DNA of 64,000 bases, from positions 2,405,737 through 2,469,736 of the forward strand of contig MU004184.1 in the NCBI GenBank assembly GCA_010093605.1, given 5' to 3'. Source of the DNA: Lophium mytilinum (lineage: Eukaryota > Ascomycota > Dothideomycetes > Mytilinidiales > Mytilinidiaceae). Under the pieces are notes generated by a model. It did not search any database and was not told where the DNA came from. It saw nothing but the letters and a program-made list of their open reading frames with translations. Position 1 is the stretch's first letter, and every line of letters begins with the position of its first letter. Shown in pieces: positions 53,927 through 64,000 of the stretch. Made by a program: the position numbers and the translations under genes.

Positions 53927-54661
53927 GATGGCAGCGAAGGAGTAAAGTAAATTCGCAATGGACTTGCTGTACGAAGGGAAGGCGAAGCTTAAGTTTGATG
54001 CAGATCTACATAGTGAGACAGAGTGTTCATATACTATTGCTGGCCAAGGGTGGCGCATGTCCCCAGATTTTTCATCCCCGCACTGGGTAGCTTCGTTAGC
54101 AATTCTGGGGTTGGAAACAACATTCCGGGGTGCTCGATTTCTCGGATAACGATTTGCTGCCTGTTGAATGCATGTTGGCGATCATTTGACACTGCTTAGT
54201 GGCTGGGCGATGATTCATTGCTGGAGGGACCAGTCTACGATAGGTACAGGTACCGCGAGTCAGTGTACTATCAGTAGTCATCGCTGCTGTCCTAGTGTAA
54301 TCGGTGGCATATCACGATGAAGCTGGTGGGTGCGAATGACTTGTAAACGCGCAGGCCATCTACGACACGCCGTTTTCTCATTCGCAGGGTAAAGATTAGT
54401 GGAGAGAAGACATGCGTAGCCTGAGGAGCTACAACATCATGCTTGATAAGTTCTAAAGTCTAGGATGGTTGCAAATACAGAGTTTCGAGACAGATGGAAG
54501 GGGGTTGAGATGGAGGTGAGGCAAGGCAGCTGGAGTCGTGGAATGTGACGCTAGGCCCAATCGGAGTGTGCCAAGCATCCCCCACTTCCTCTCCTCCGAC
54601 GTCCGCAGACCTTCACCCATTCACCCATCTGCATCCATCTCGTACACCACCATGTCCATTC
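53927..54661. other. Intergenic between transporter and ABM-like gene
   Basis: Promoter of the transporter at the left and 3' flank of the next gene at the right; nothing else recognised. Confidence 0.5.
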
Positions 54662-55427
54662 TCATACTGACCCCCAGGTCAGCTTCAACCCCACAATGTG
54701 CCACGGAACCACAAACGACGCGTAGTAATTGAAAAGCGCGTCGATGCAGGCCTTGAAGCCTGGCCGCTTCTCGAATTCTTCATGATGTGCCTGTTCAACG
54801 TCAGCACATTTTCGGGGGGCAAAGTCGAGGTTGATTACTCACATCGACAGTCTTCCAGTTGATCAGGAGAATCTGATCCTGGGGGTTCTCAATCTGCGGG
54901 CTAATAAAGTAGCCATCACACCCTGGGTCTTCCTCGAGAACTTTGGTCACCACAGCTCTGAACTGATCATAGTATCCTGATACGCCTCCCTCTACCACCT
55001 TGGTCAAGGCCACCTCGATGGCTGGGCTGTTGAGAATGCTCTTCAACCGGGCGTCACTATCGAGATCGGACGTCCCGAGGAGAGCATGCTGCTGCCATTC
55101 CACTTTGCGCCCATTCAACGCTGGCTGCACCACCTTGTGGAACTTTCCATACGCTGGACTAATGAAAAACGCGTGACTTGATGCTAATGACTCCCACACC
55201 AGCACCAGCACCTGTGTGTACCGCTCCTCATATTTCTTCCCTCGGAAGACTGCTTTTAAGCCCGGAGCACTACCACAGAACCGTTAGTATCTTCGCTGGG
55301 CGCAGGTTTACGTATCAACAAACCTTTGCAATATCTCTATCGCAGGGGCCAAGTCGGCATTGATCTCTTCTTCCGTCGGCGTTGGACGGTGAGGTATGAA
55401 AATTAATTGTAGTGCTTGTTTGGACAT
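54662..55427 (-). CDS. ABM-like (dimeric alpha-beta barrel) protein
   Basis: Three exons (55312-55427, 54843-55269 and 54662-54790) with introns of 42 and 52 bp, the first with TACTAAC, give 223 residues. The start MSKQALQLIFIPHR aligns with the first strand of this fold; the longer upstream frame is not needed. Two barrel halves can be seen: SKQALQLIFI ... YEERYTQVLVLVWES ... AFFISP, and DGYFISPQIEN ... QILLINWKTVDAHHEEF ... FNYYASFV. Fungal proteins of this kind include small cofactor-free monooxygenases, but no catalytic residue can be named. It is divergent from the SDR at 55770 with a shared 342-bp promoter. Confidence 0.65.
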
Positions 55428-55769
55428 GGTTGGCAACGGTATTCGAGAACTTTCTTGTTTGTGTAACGCTTCCACCCCGGCACTCGTTGAAAGCATATAT
55501 TGCATCTCAAGCATCGAAACCGATAACCGGAGTTGCTTCCCCGCAAGTAGGACGGTCATCGGAGAGAAATTGGCCGAAGACTTGGCCGAAGACATTCCGT
55601 CCGTTCTGACAAATCTCAAATGCTTCTCATTGTTTCAAGTTTGCGTGTAGTTCACTCCCAAGAACGACTCTATAGAAGACACAACCATATCTCCCCATTT
55701 CGAAGACCGCAAACCAGTATCTTAGAAGTCGTAGCCTCCATCGCCTTACACAGCCCAAAGACACAAAAG
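55428..55769. promoter_or_regulatory. Shared bidirectional promoter
   Basis: 342 bp separate the divergent ATGs of the ABM-like gene and the SDR gene. CGG-type triplets occur (CCGATAACCGGAG and CCGTCCG), but no clear paired site for the local Zn2Cys6 regulator was found. Confidence 0.4.
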
Positions 55770-56663
55770 ATGGCATCCACAACAACAGCCCCACGGCCTG
55801 GCCGCCTCCAAGATCGCATTGCCATTGTCACGGGCGCCTCATCGGGCATGGGAAGATCAATTGCTCTTACCCTTGCCAGTGAAGGAGCTCACGTGGTTTG
55901 CGCAGACTTGCGGGCGGAGGCATCGCCAAACGGATTCGAAAAGGACATTCACATTCCTACTCACACTGTCATCGCCAACAACGGTGGCACATCTCGATTC
56001 AAGAAATGCGACATGGGGGTACCGGAAGAAGTTTATGCGCTGATAGACTTTACCGTGCAGGTACACAATGACGTATATGCCTATTCGAGGTAGACAGCGA
56101 GACTAACCCAATTCCAGGAGTTCGGTCGGCTAGACATCCTGATCAACAATGCAGGTCTTTGGATGCCGCTCCGCGAGTTCGTTGAGGAAACGGACGAGAT
56201 GTGGGACCGCATGATGGCCATCAACAGCAAAGGCTCGACCATCGCTATGCGACAAGCCATCAAGCAGTTTCTCAAGCAGGACGTCACCAGCTCTGGCTCG
56301 CGCGGTCGCATAGTCAACATCTCTTCCAGCGCGGGTATTACGGCCATCGCACGCGAAGCGACCTACTGCGCCTCGAAAGCTGCCGTGTCGATGCTCACGC
56401 GCGCAGTCGCCCTCGACCACGCGAAAGACTCGATCAACGTCAACGCAGTCTGTCCAGGTGTGGTGCGGACGGCGCTCTCGAGCACGAACTTCAATGACCC
56501 GGAGATCATCAAGAACATGAAGAAGGGCACGCCGTGGCCGCGGCTGGGAGAGCCCAAGGACGTGGCTGGCGTCGTGGTGTTCCTGTGCACGGATGAAGCC
56601 GTGTGGGTCACCGGGCAGAACATCGCCGTGGATGGCGGGTTCACCGTCGGGATCCCTCTGTAG
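55770..56663 (+). CDS. Short-chain dehydrogenase/reductase
   Basis: Two exons (55770-56060 and 56118-56663) with a 57-bp intron (GTACAC, ACTAAC, TTCCAG) give 278 residues. Motifs: TGASSGMG at residues 21-28 (cofactor binding), DLR after the second strand, NNAG at about 107-110, SSSAGI with the catalytic Ser, YCASK with Tyr and Lys, and a C-terminal VTGQNIAVDGG. Length and layout are those of classical SDRs. It probably reduces or oxidises an intermediate of the pathway encoded by its neighbours; the substrate is unknown. Confidence 0.85.
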
Positions 56664-57443
56664 ACTGACCGCCGCATCATCAATTCAAGCTTCAATCTTC
56701 TCAAGCCTCGCGCACTTCACATTTCAGCCGCGGGTCTTTACGCATCGCCACATGACGACGAAGTCGAGCTTGGCAGGCCAGCAAACAAACCCCGCGAAAT
56801 GCAACTGACCGCGAATATTAGGGTCCATGGCTTTTGACTAGGCGCTGATTCGCTGCTACGTAGCATCCTCTTGAATTGGTCCGGAGCGAGGGTCTTCGGA
56901 CGGACTATTTCTTCCCCGCCTTTGCCCAGCGATCAACGTGCGGAAACTTACCACGTCCAGAAGGTCATTGGACAGCCGACGCCGCCGGATCTCTTCGAGT
57001 GCGGTCTGGTGCATGCGGGGCCCCGACTTGCTGTGCCTGGAGAGCAGCTTTGCTCGAAACTCAGAGCCGGTGCTTGGACGTGCTGGGGCTGCTGGGGCCG
57101 GGCGTGCTTGGGCCTTCACCCCCCGAGTTCCGGCTTCTCCCTGCTCCCTGCGTCTGGCCCCCCAAACCCGCTTCAGACGCGGTTGCATGACTCGAGCCCG
57201 GATTTGGCTGGAGCTCTCCCTGGCCACTCATCTCCACTTTGTGGAGAAGCTGGCACGGCTGGCACGCGGGGTACAGATCGCTGCCCATCAATATTCGCCA
57301 GCGCCGTCTGTCTCTGCTGATATTCACACCACCCGTCTCCCACTCTCTGTCTTTGGTCATCAATTTCTGTGCTCGCTTTGTTTCAATCCACGCAGGGGCC
57401 TCAGACGACCCGGTAGAGCTATCTGCGAGATAAAGTAGTAATA
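56664..57443. other. Promoter of the regulator gene, G/C-rich
   Basis: No gene is seen. Several antisense frames are open because of high GC content; none has a motif. Confidence 0.5.
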
Positions 57444-60315
57444 ATGGCACCGACTACCGATTCCCAGCCCCAAGCTGCGTTGGCTTGCCAGCTCTGTCGC
57501 AAGTGAGCCTCTTCCCCAGCGCTTTCTCCACCCGCGTCGCGTCTGCAAAGCATGAACCCCTTTCGACCTTGCGTTCTCCTTGCCTCAATTTGAGCATGTT
57601 TTCGCATGCGCGCCGTGACTGAATAGCTGCTGACTTTTAACGCAGGCGCAAAATAAAATGGTAGGTCTGATGTTCTAGCTGCAGTCGCCGCATTTCTGAC
57701 TCCAGTCCCTCCAGTGGTCGCGAGCTTCCTCGGTGCGCAATATGCGTAGGCTCACAGCAAGACTGTCAATACCCACCAGGACCCTTGAAGCCAGGCCCTA
57801 AAATCGGAGCATCGCAGCGAGGTCGCAAACGACAAAAGACCAATCCCTCGGAAGAGAGTTCTTCCCAGCCGCCTCGCAATTCAGATGGCGATTCCACGGA
57901 CGCGAGGGGCCCCAACGCGGATCCCGCGGAATGGGAGAATCGCCCTGCAAACACTGGGGGAGCCAATTCATCACGATCCAACGAGTTTACTGGAAACCAG
58001 GACTTCGCAAATCGCCGCGGCTCCTCCGTTTCGAATACTGAGCTTGGAATCCAAGCGAGGGCTGCACACCGGCCCTCACAAGCGGGACTGGATGGGCGCA
58101 GGCCACTCTCGCCCGCGACCACTCCGTCTACCGGGAGCCCAAGAGACCAGCTGAACATGCAAAGTCTTTCCTTCATCATTCATCCTTCGCACGAAACTTG
58201 CACCCCCGAGACGGCCAAGTCCGATTTCGGAACCCCATCCCGAACAGAACCCGTGACGTTGATCATTGCGCGCACCTGGGTTGCTCTTGGCGTGAAGCCT
58301 CAGGTCATCTATCGATTGTACGTTGCTGAATCCTTTGAAAACGAAGATAATGCCATGCTTACCTCTTTTCTAGGGTCGACTTGTATTTCGAGAATTTTAC
58401 AGCCTTTTCGTTATTTCAACAACCGGTTTTCGAAGTGAAAGCGCAAAATGTCGCCTCATCTCTGCATCTCCACGCTCTCTTAGCTGCCATGTTCTCATTC
58501 GCGGCCCCCTTTTATGTTCCCGACACCACGAGCCCGAACGGCTTCCCCGATCCTGACAACCCTGCTGTACCAAATTCTGAACACTTTGCCGACCTCGCGG
58601 AGAGATTCGTGCAAGAATCGCTCATGAAGCTCGAAGATGAATCGCCGCCCCTCTGTTTACTCCAAGCCCTGATACTAACCACATATCGAAAGCTCATCAA
58701 AGGCGCTCGTGGTCGAGCGTGGAGATCACTTGGTACTTGCGTTCGCCTAGCTTACGAAATGAACCTCCATTTGATCGACTCGGAGGGCATTGGGCGAGGA
58801 GATGCACCACAGTCTCAAAGTCGAGATCAATGGGTAGTAGACGAAGAGCGCCGGCGCGCATGGTGGGCAGTTTGGGAGATGGACACTTTCGCCGGAACTG
58901 TGCGGAGATGTCCAGCCGCAATAGATTGGTCGCAGAACGAAACATACCTCCCCGTCGACGACGAGGCATTCTTTAGCGGAATTCCGAAGCGGAGCTGCTA
59001 CTTGGAAAGAAATGCGATTGACCGATGGAAGGCCTTGCATGAGAGCGGGAACGAGTCCTCGAAAGCCTGGTTCATCATCGTGAATTCTCTCATGCGAGAA
59101 GCACAGATGCTTGCAAGCCCCCGGGGAGTGCCAATTTCTATATCAGGGGCGTCCGATGATCGAGCATCGTCTTCAAGGACTGGCTGGCGCATGCTCCCGG
59201 GCAAAGCTTCTAAAGACGTGTCTGAAAGGCTGGGAGCAATATCGAATGCCCTTCGCTGTATCTCTCTGACGCTCCCACCATCCCTTAAGTACCGGAACCA
59301 ATATTTGAGCTTCGAGTCCACAGGACCCGACGATGCGAATTCCCCGCGCAGGCTGCATAGTGCCATCTACAGCATTCATCTCATGATTGCGCTAGCCAAG
59401 CTCATGATACATCACTATTACGTCTTCTCGGTGCCACCAGAAAACACGCCAACTGTTTCAACTGAGGATCCTACCCACACTACAAAGGAGAAATCTGGAC
59501 ACTGGCAGTATCGGCCTTCTGGACTCGCCCTTGACCAGTACTTCGAAGCCGCCGACGACATCCTCACCATCATTAACAGGAGCCACGAAGACCATGTCCG
59601 CTACGTGAATCCATTCCTAGCAAGCACCGTATGGCTTGCGGCGGCAGCTCAACTTATTTCGAGAGTTTTTGGCTCTCCGAACACGGACGCAAACCTTGCG
59701 AGGTCCAAATTTGAGGTCCTGTATCTGCTGCATAAGCAATTCGTCAACTACTGGGGCATATTCACGGCATTGCAGGAGAACTTGAACACTCTTGAAGCAC
59801 GTCTTGAACGCATCAGCGCACGACTGAATGGAAGTGAAGATCCGGGTTCTCGGCCTATGACTAATGGGCAGAGTTCGCGCCCGAAGACAGCGGCGAGCAA
59901 TCACACAAACCCCAACGACTCGCAGACGGCGTCGAACAACACCACCAATCATGCCTCTCCAAACCTCTACCACATTCCTCGCTCCGAAATTCCCCCATTC
60001 TCGACTATGAACCACCTACAGCTGGTCCAAAGCCCGCGCCAACAGCAGCAGCATCCACAACAACAACAGCAGCAGCAAGAGCACACCATGCACGACCCAT
60101 TTGCTCATAACATTGGAAACTTCCCTTCGTTCGGAGGGGCTCAGCAGAACGAGATGTTGGCCGGATCAATGGATGACCCAAATACGTTCAATGCGATGCA
60201 TGATTCAACTGGCGATATGATTGACGATCTGGACTTCAGCATGAGCCTGGATATGAGCGAGAGCGAGCTGCAAGGGTACTTGGGGGGCGTTTTGTCCGGT
60301 GCATTAATTGGGTGA
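57444..60315 (+). CDS. Zn(II)2Cys6 transcription factor
   Basis: Four exons (57444-57502, 57646-57660, 57706-58317 and 58374-60315) give 875 residues. The zinc cluster is split by two introns: C15-x2-C18-x6-C25-x9-C35-x2-C38-x6-C45, with the basic RKRKIK between. The second exon is only 15 bp. A disordered region follows, then a fungal transcription-factor middle domain (ENFTAFSLFQQP, LGTCVRLAYEMNLH, DEERRRAWWAVWEMD), and a C-terminus with a Gln-rich run (60032-60085) and an acidic end (DMIDDLDFSMSLDMSE) suited to activation. It probably binds paired CGG triplets and controls the surrounding genes. Confidence 0.9.
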
Positions 60316-60566
60316 ACAATTCTCTCAACGGCTTTTGGGTTGGGAAAATGGATCGCAGGAGCGGAGACGCGGCATTTGTTTTTGGGCGGCAGCATTGAGG
60401 TTTCTTGCGCTTTGTATTCCTATGAGGAACATCTCTATTTAGCGTCAAATTCGATACCCCGTCTCTTCCATCTTTCCTCCATCTTTATTTATTCTCCTTC
60501 TCCAGGGCCGAGCAATCCCTGTTCGATCTGGCGTAGAGCTCCGATTTCGCATATGTATTTCAGTCC

Positions 60567-61705
60567 TCAATGAAGAGTGTATCCACCATCGACCTGCACC
60601 AATTAGCAACCCCCCATTACGCAATCGGCATCGGACCCACTCACCGTCAATGCTGTCCCAGTGATGTAGCTCGCACGCTCGCTTGCCAAAAATGCAACCC
60701 CATCAGCGATCTCTTGGACATGGGCCAGCCTGCCCATGGGCGTCTTGTCGATGTTCGGCTTGAGCACCTTCTTGACGGCGTCGGTCACGAGCGGGGTATC
60801 GACGAAGCTAGATCCCTGTATTAGACCGAGAGAACCCTTTTTCCACTAGTTTGTGCGAGGCTGAGTTCGACCGAGCACGACGACCTACCCTGGACACACC
60901 GCGTTAACGCGAACGCCTTTCTTCGCAAAGTCTAGGGCGTCCGTTCGGGTCGGGCCGAGAAGACCTGGTTTGAGATTCAGCGGTTGGAATCGGGTTCGAA
61001 GATTTCTCGAGCCGAGAGGCTTCCGGGGTCTTGCGTACCATGTTTCGACATTGCGTATATCGCGTTTCCGGGGACGACAAGCATCCCCAGCACGGAGTCG
61101 ATGTTCACGATCGAGCCTCGACTGGGTGTTCTCCCGACGCTGTGGGAGTGGTCAGTGCTTCAATCCGGGGTATTTTGGCGGAGGTGGTGGCGGCAGAACG
61201 TACACGGCGTCTGCGCTCACCAACGGCTCTTGCGCCTCCATGATCGCCAGCTCTGCCTTCTCGCACAGCCATGTTCCTTTCAGGTTTATGTTGAGTACGC
61301 GGTCGTAGTCTGAGGAGGGCACTTCAGTCGTTGGTCTTAATTGCGCGCCCACGCCCGCATTGTTGACTGCGTAGTCGATTCGGCCGAATTTCTTGACCGT
61401 GTTGGCGAAGATGCGGTCGATGTCTGTTTCTTTGGTGATGTCGCCTGTGTTTTGCAGCAGCTCGACGTTCGGGAATTGAGCGGCTACAATGGCGGCCGTG
61501 GATTCGAGGGCGGCGGCAGAGATGTCGACGGCCGAGATCTTGGTGCAGCCATCGCGGGCGAATTGGAGGAGTATAGCTGTGCCTATGGCGCCACCGGCTC
61601 CGGTGAGGAAGAGGACGCTGCAAGTGTCAGACGAAATTTCAGGCGAGGTATAATTCAGGTAGAGAGATGGAAAATGGCAATGTACCCGTTCAGAGATAGT
61701 CCCAT
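60567..61705 (-). CDS. Short-chain dehydrogenase/reductase, six exons
   Basis: This gene is invisible as one ORF. Exons 61686-61705, 61204-61617, 61039-61139, 60889-60964, 60645-60807 and 60567-60593 join in phase to 266 residues. Introns of 51-81 bp all have GT-AG ends. The product has TGAGGAIG at 12-19, NNAG, an SI VNI-type strand with Ser, YAMSK with Tyr and Lys, VCPGFVDTPLV, and ends ALTVDGGYTLH, all standard for classical SDRs. The 20-bp first exon and the acceptor before FVDTP (TCTAG) are the least certain parts. Convergent with the regulator gene. Substrate unknown; a second reductase step of the same pathway is plausible. Confidence 0.8.
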
Positions 61706-62142
61706 TTTGATGGCGGTGCAATGGATAACCTCTGGTCAGAAATCGATGTTTGATATTGGCCCGTTTAGGATCCCGTGCTCGGCAAAAGTCCCGCGTAGGT
61801 AGAGGAAAAAACTGGCGGACAGACCTATGATATCTATTCAAGGGTATGTACAACCGGACTTTCTAGAAGCATTGGCGTATCAGTGGGTACATGCGGGGGA
61901 TCGACTTCGGCCAAACGCCCATATCTACTGTGCTTCTACGTCAGGTACAGGTGGGTTCTCGGGAGGTCCAAGCAGGCGGTCCAATCTGTCATTGGCTACT
62001 CATTCAAGAACACGTGATCAGGCTCGAGTTGTAGCGAAATCGGTTGACTACAAACTTCATGGTCGAATTTCTCAAGGCCAATTCTTCACATATCTAGGTC
62101 CGCTCAAATATCTTTCAAACAACACTACTTCACGTCGACCCT
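61706..62142. other. Intergenic, upstream of the six-exon SDR
   Basis: CCG-N4-CGG occurs near 61773. Nothing else seen. Confidence 0.4.
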
Positions 62143-62801
62143 CTAGAATGAGAAAGCCTTCTTCGGGTCAATCGACGAGGTGAAATCCGCCTCCCTGGTC
62201 GCCATATTGACCGGGAATGAAACATGCTCGTGCACCCACTTCCACACACCGTTGTCCTTGGAAAGCAGACCGGTGATACGGTAGATCATCTCAAACTCCT
62301 TGTCATCCTTGGACTTCCCGCGGAGTCGCTGGACCATGGTCGCATAGCCGGACGTCTTGGATGTCGCGAAGACTTCTAGGTCCTTGAAGTCGACTTTGGC
62401 GTTCGCGAAGTCTAAAGCAGGGTAAGCAAGTGGCATTCGGGATAATCACTGGGATGAACTGACATGGGAAGGTCTCCTCGAAATGCTCCTTGAAAGCACC
62501 ACGGCCGGTGAAGCCGAAGAGGTCGAATGTGACTACTTCATCGATCTTGTAGAAGGGCTTGCCGGACTCAGAGTCGTCGAGGAAGTCACGGTTCAGGCAG
62601 CGCGCCCATCCCTTGTAGAACTCTAGGATCTCTTCCTCTTCCTTGAGCAGCTCGGGCTTGTGGGACTAGGGGAGACATATGAGTCCAATGACGGGTGATG
62701 CAGTCTTCCGAGATCGACAAACATACCGTGCTAGGAGGGTAGCTCAGGTTCTTTTGAAGGTCCTGGACCGTGGTCAAAGTGTTCTCGTCGAAATAAGACA
62801 T
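62143..62801 (-). CDS. SnoaL-like (NTF2 fold) protein
   Basis: Three exons (62727-62801, 62464-62665 and 62143-62411) with introns of 61 and 52 bp give 181 residues. The middle reads EEEILEFYKGWARCLN, DEVVTFDLFGF and GRGAFKEHFEETFPYF; the end YATMVQRLRG ... WKWVHEHVSFPV matches the strand pattern of SnoaL/NTF2-like proteins. These small cone-shaped proteins often catalyse cyclisation or isomerisation in polyketide pathways, without cofactors. I cannot point to a catalytic His or Asp with certainty. It is divergent from the P450 gene. Confidence 0.7.
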
Positions 62802-63446
62802 ATTGGAGGTGTAAGATTTGAAAGACTATTGACGGGTTCGGAAAAAAGCTTTCTTGGGTGGATGACAGTGATTTTTACTATCTGCACACTCAGACCTACC
62901 AACATTTATACCTCTTCTCGCTCAAATCTCTCCGCACCCTGCAATACGCCACTGATGCCTGTAACCCCGCATTCTACTTTCACATATGCAATCCTTCCGC
63001 TGCCGGGCCGTTTTTTCAATGTCCATGACCGTGAATGTCACGTGTTTGAAGTCTTGCCGTACCTACAGGGCTACGATTGGACTGCGAAGTTTGGCCGGTT
63101 GAAGTAGACAAGAAGGGTAGTACAGATATTCCAGATGCCGCTCTGGGAAAAATTGTCCCCGGGAGTTCGGGCGCGAGTTTCCCCATGGGGTCGCACGGAT
63201 ATATGCATTCTCCAATGATGGATCTACGCTCGCACAATTGAGTGCACTGCATGATGCAGTACTTCCAGGTTCTCCGTACTTTGTGCCAGCTATGTTGGTC
63301 CACATGCAAAAAGCTCGGAGCCATTCAGATCTGGCCCGGGAACCACGGCGTCAAGGTAATATAACTAGGGATATCACCAGATGTTTTCCCCGGATCGCTG
63401 AGATTAAGTTGACTCTCTTAATACCGAGATATCGGTATATACCATC
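62802..63446. promoter_or_regulatory. Shared promoter of SnoaL-like and P450 genes
   Basis: 645 bp separate two divergent starts. CCG-N6-CGG at 63424-63435, 11 bp before the P450 ATG, is an everted CGG pair of the kind bound by Zn2Cys6 dimers. This close to the ATG it could equally be chance. Confidence 0.4.
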
Positions 63447-64000
63447 ATGACTCCAACCACTCTTTCCATCATCATCGCCTTGCTCTCCTATGGCGTCTAC
63501 CGAGTTCTTCAGACTGGCAAGCGGGATCCTCGCATGCCCAAAGGGCCGCCGACGCTCCCCATCATTGGCAACCTGCACCAGATTCCTATGACTGGATTCT
63601 ACAAGCAGTCAGTCCCCTTTCTTGTTCTGATTAAAATTACCGAATTGCTGAAATGTGCTCAGACTTCGAGAATGGGGCAAGGAATACAAAGGCATCTATT
63701 CGCTCAAATTTGGGTCCACCAATGTGATTGTATGCGCCGACCGGAAGAGCGTCCATGACATGGTCGATAAGAAAGGCCTGATGTACGCGGATCGGCCGTT
63801 CAGTCATGTTGGACATATGATAACTGGTGGTGATCATATGGTGCTGTCCAGCAATGATCCACTCACCAGAGAAAAACGAAAAGTCACGACGCACAATCTT
63901 TCGGTAAGACTAAATCCCCTCAACACACCTTTCTTTGCTGACCTGTCCTAGCCAAGAAACATCGACGAAAAGGTCGCTCCTATTCAGGAATCCGAGTAAG
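63447..64000 (+). CDS. Cytochrome P450, N-terminal part (cut by window end)
   Basis: Exons 63447-63607, 63663-63903 and 63952-63995 are joined by introns of 55 and 48 bp; a GTAAG donor at 63996 shows that the gene goes on beyond the window. The 148 or so residues seen include a membrane anchor (TLSIIIALLSYGVYRVL), the proline hinge (PKGPPTLPIIGNL), then LREWGKEYKGIYSLKFG and YADRPFSHVG, as at the start of class II microsomal P450s. The heme-binding Cys region lies outside. It probably hydroxylates a product of the neighbouring cluster genes at the endoplasmic reticulum. Confidence 0.85.

Noticed and set aside
1-64000. tRNA or rRNA genes, telomere repeats, CRISPR arrays
   Set aside because: I searched by eye for the tRNA T-loop pattern, TTAGGG arrays and regular spaced repeats and found none. 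A tRNA scan would be decisive.

Overview
The window looks like accessory chromosome sequence from a filamentous ascomycete (Pezizomycotina, probably Dothideomycetes; the class is my inference). Genes are split by introns of about 42-80 bp with GT donors, CTAAC/CTGAC branch sites and YAG acceptors. The protein families are fungal: F-box, 2EXR-like, a HeLo-like domain, Zn(II)2Cys6, TRI12-type MFS, SDR, ABM-like, SnoaL-like and P450. The first 4.1 kb is hypermutated in the manner of repeat-induced point mutation (RIP): almost no CA/TG dinucleotides and no long ORFs. A 210-bp repeat is present once in mutated form (3806-4015) and once almost intact (18676-18885), so the mutation pattern can be read directly.

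Layout. 1-4105: RIP-destroyed repeat DNA. 4.7-13.7 kb: an F-box/membrane-protein family (one intact, two broken), a RING-H2 membrane protein and two unnamed gene relics. 13.9-25.4 kb: a local family of at least five genes or relics. Four share a Trp-Pro-His-type segment, or its remnant, with a C-x2-C...H-x4-H knuckle; the fifth shares only the acidic part and the C-terminus. A HeLo-domain protein gene sits among them. 26.7-29.5 kb: three small single-pass membrane proteins on the minus strand, each with an intron in its 5' leader just before the ATG. 30-37.3 kb: a coiled-coil protein, two unnamed spliced genes, a broken 2EXR-like gene and an SDR. 37.9-41.8 kb: a dispersed repeat split by a 427-bp element with terminal inverted repeats and 8-bp target duplication, and an intact 2EXR-like gene. 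41.8-51.1 kb: four tandem minus-strand PHD-finger paralogues (one with a decayed N-terminal half), all with an extra Cys knuckle inserted in the last PHD finger. 52-64 kb: a cluster-like group of MFS transporter, ABM-like protein, SDR, Zn2Cys6 regulator, second SDR, SnoaL-like protein and the start of a P450. No backbone synthase lies inside the window.

Two themes stand out. Local duplication has made small families (F-box, WPH-C2H2, small membrane proteins, 2EXR, PHD). Many copies are then silenced by single nonsense codons, mostly TAG, at positions where paralogues have Gln or Trp, as light RIP would produce. Several genes and relics were recovered only by joining exons across frames, or by reading through such stops: the last SDR, the 30 kb and 32 kb genes, the 20 kb gene and the relics at 9.2 and 13.1 kb. 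All homology statements come from reading motifs and comparing paralogues inside this window; no database search was run.
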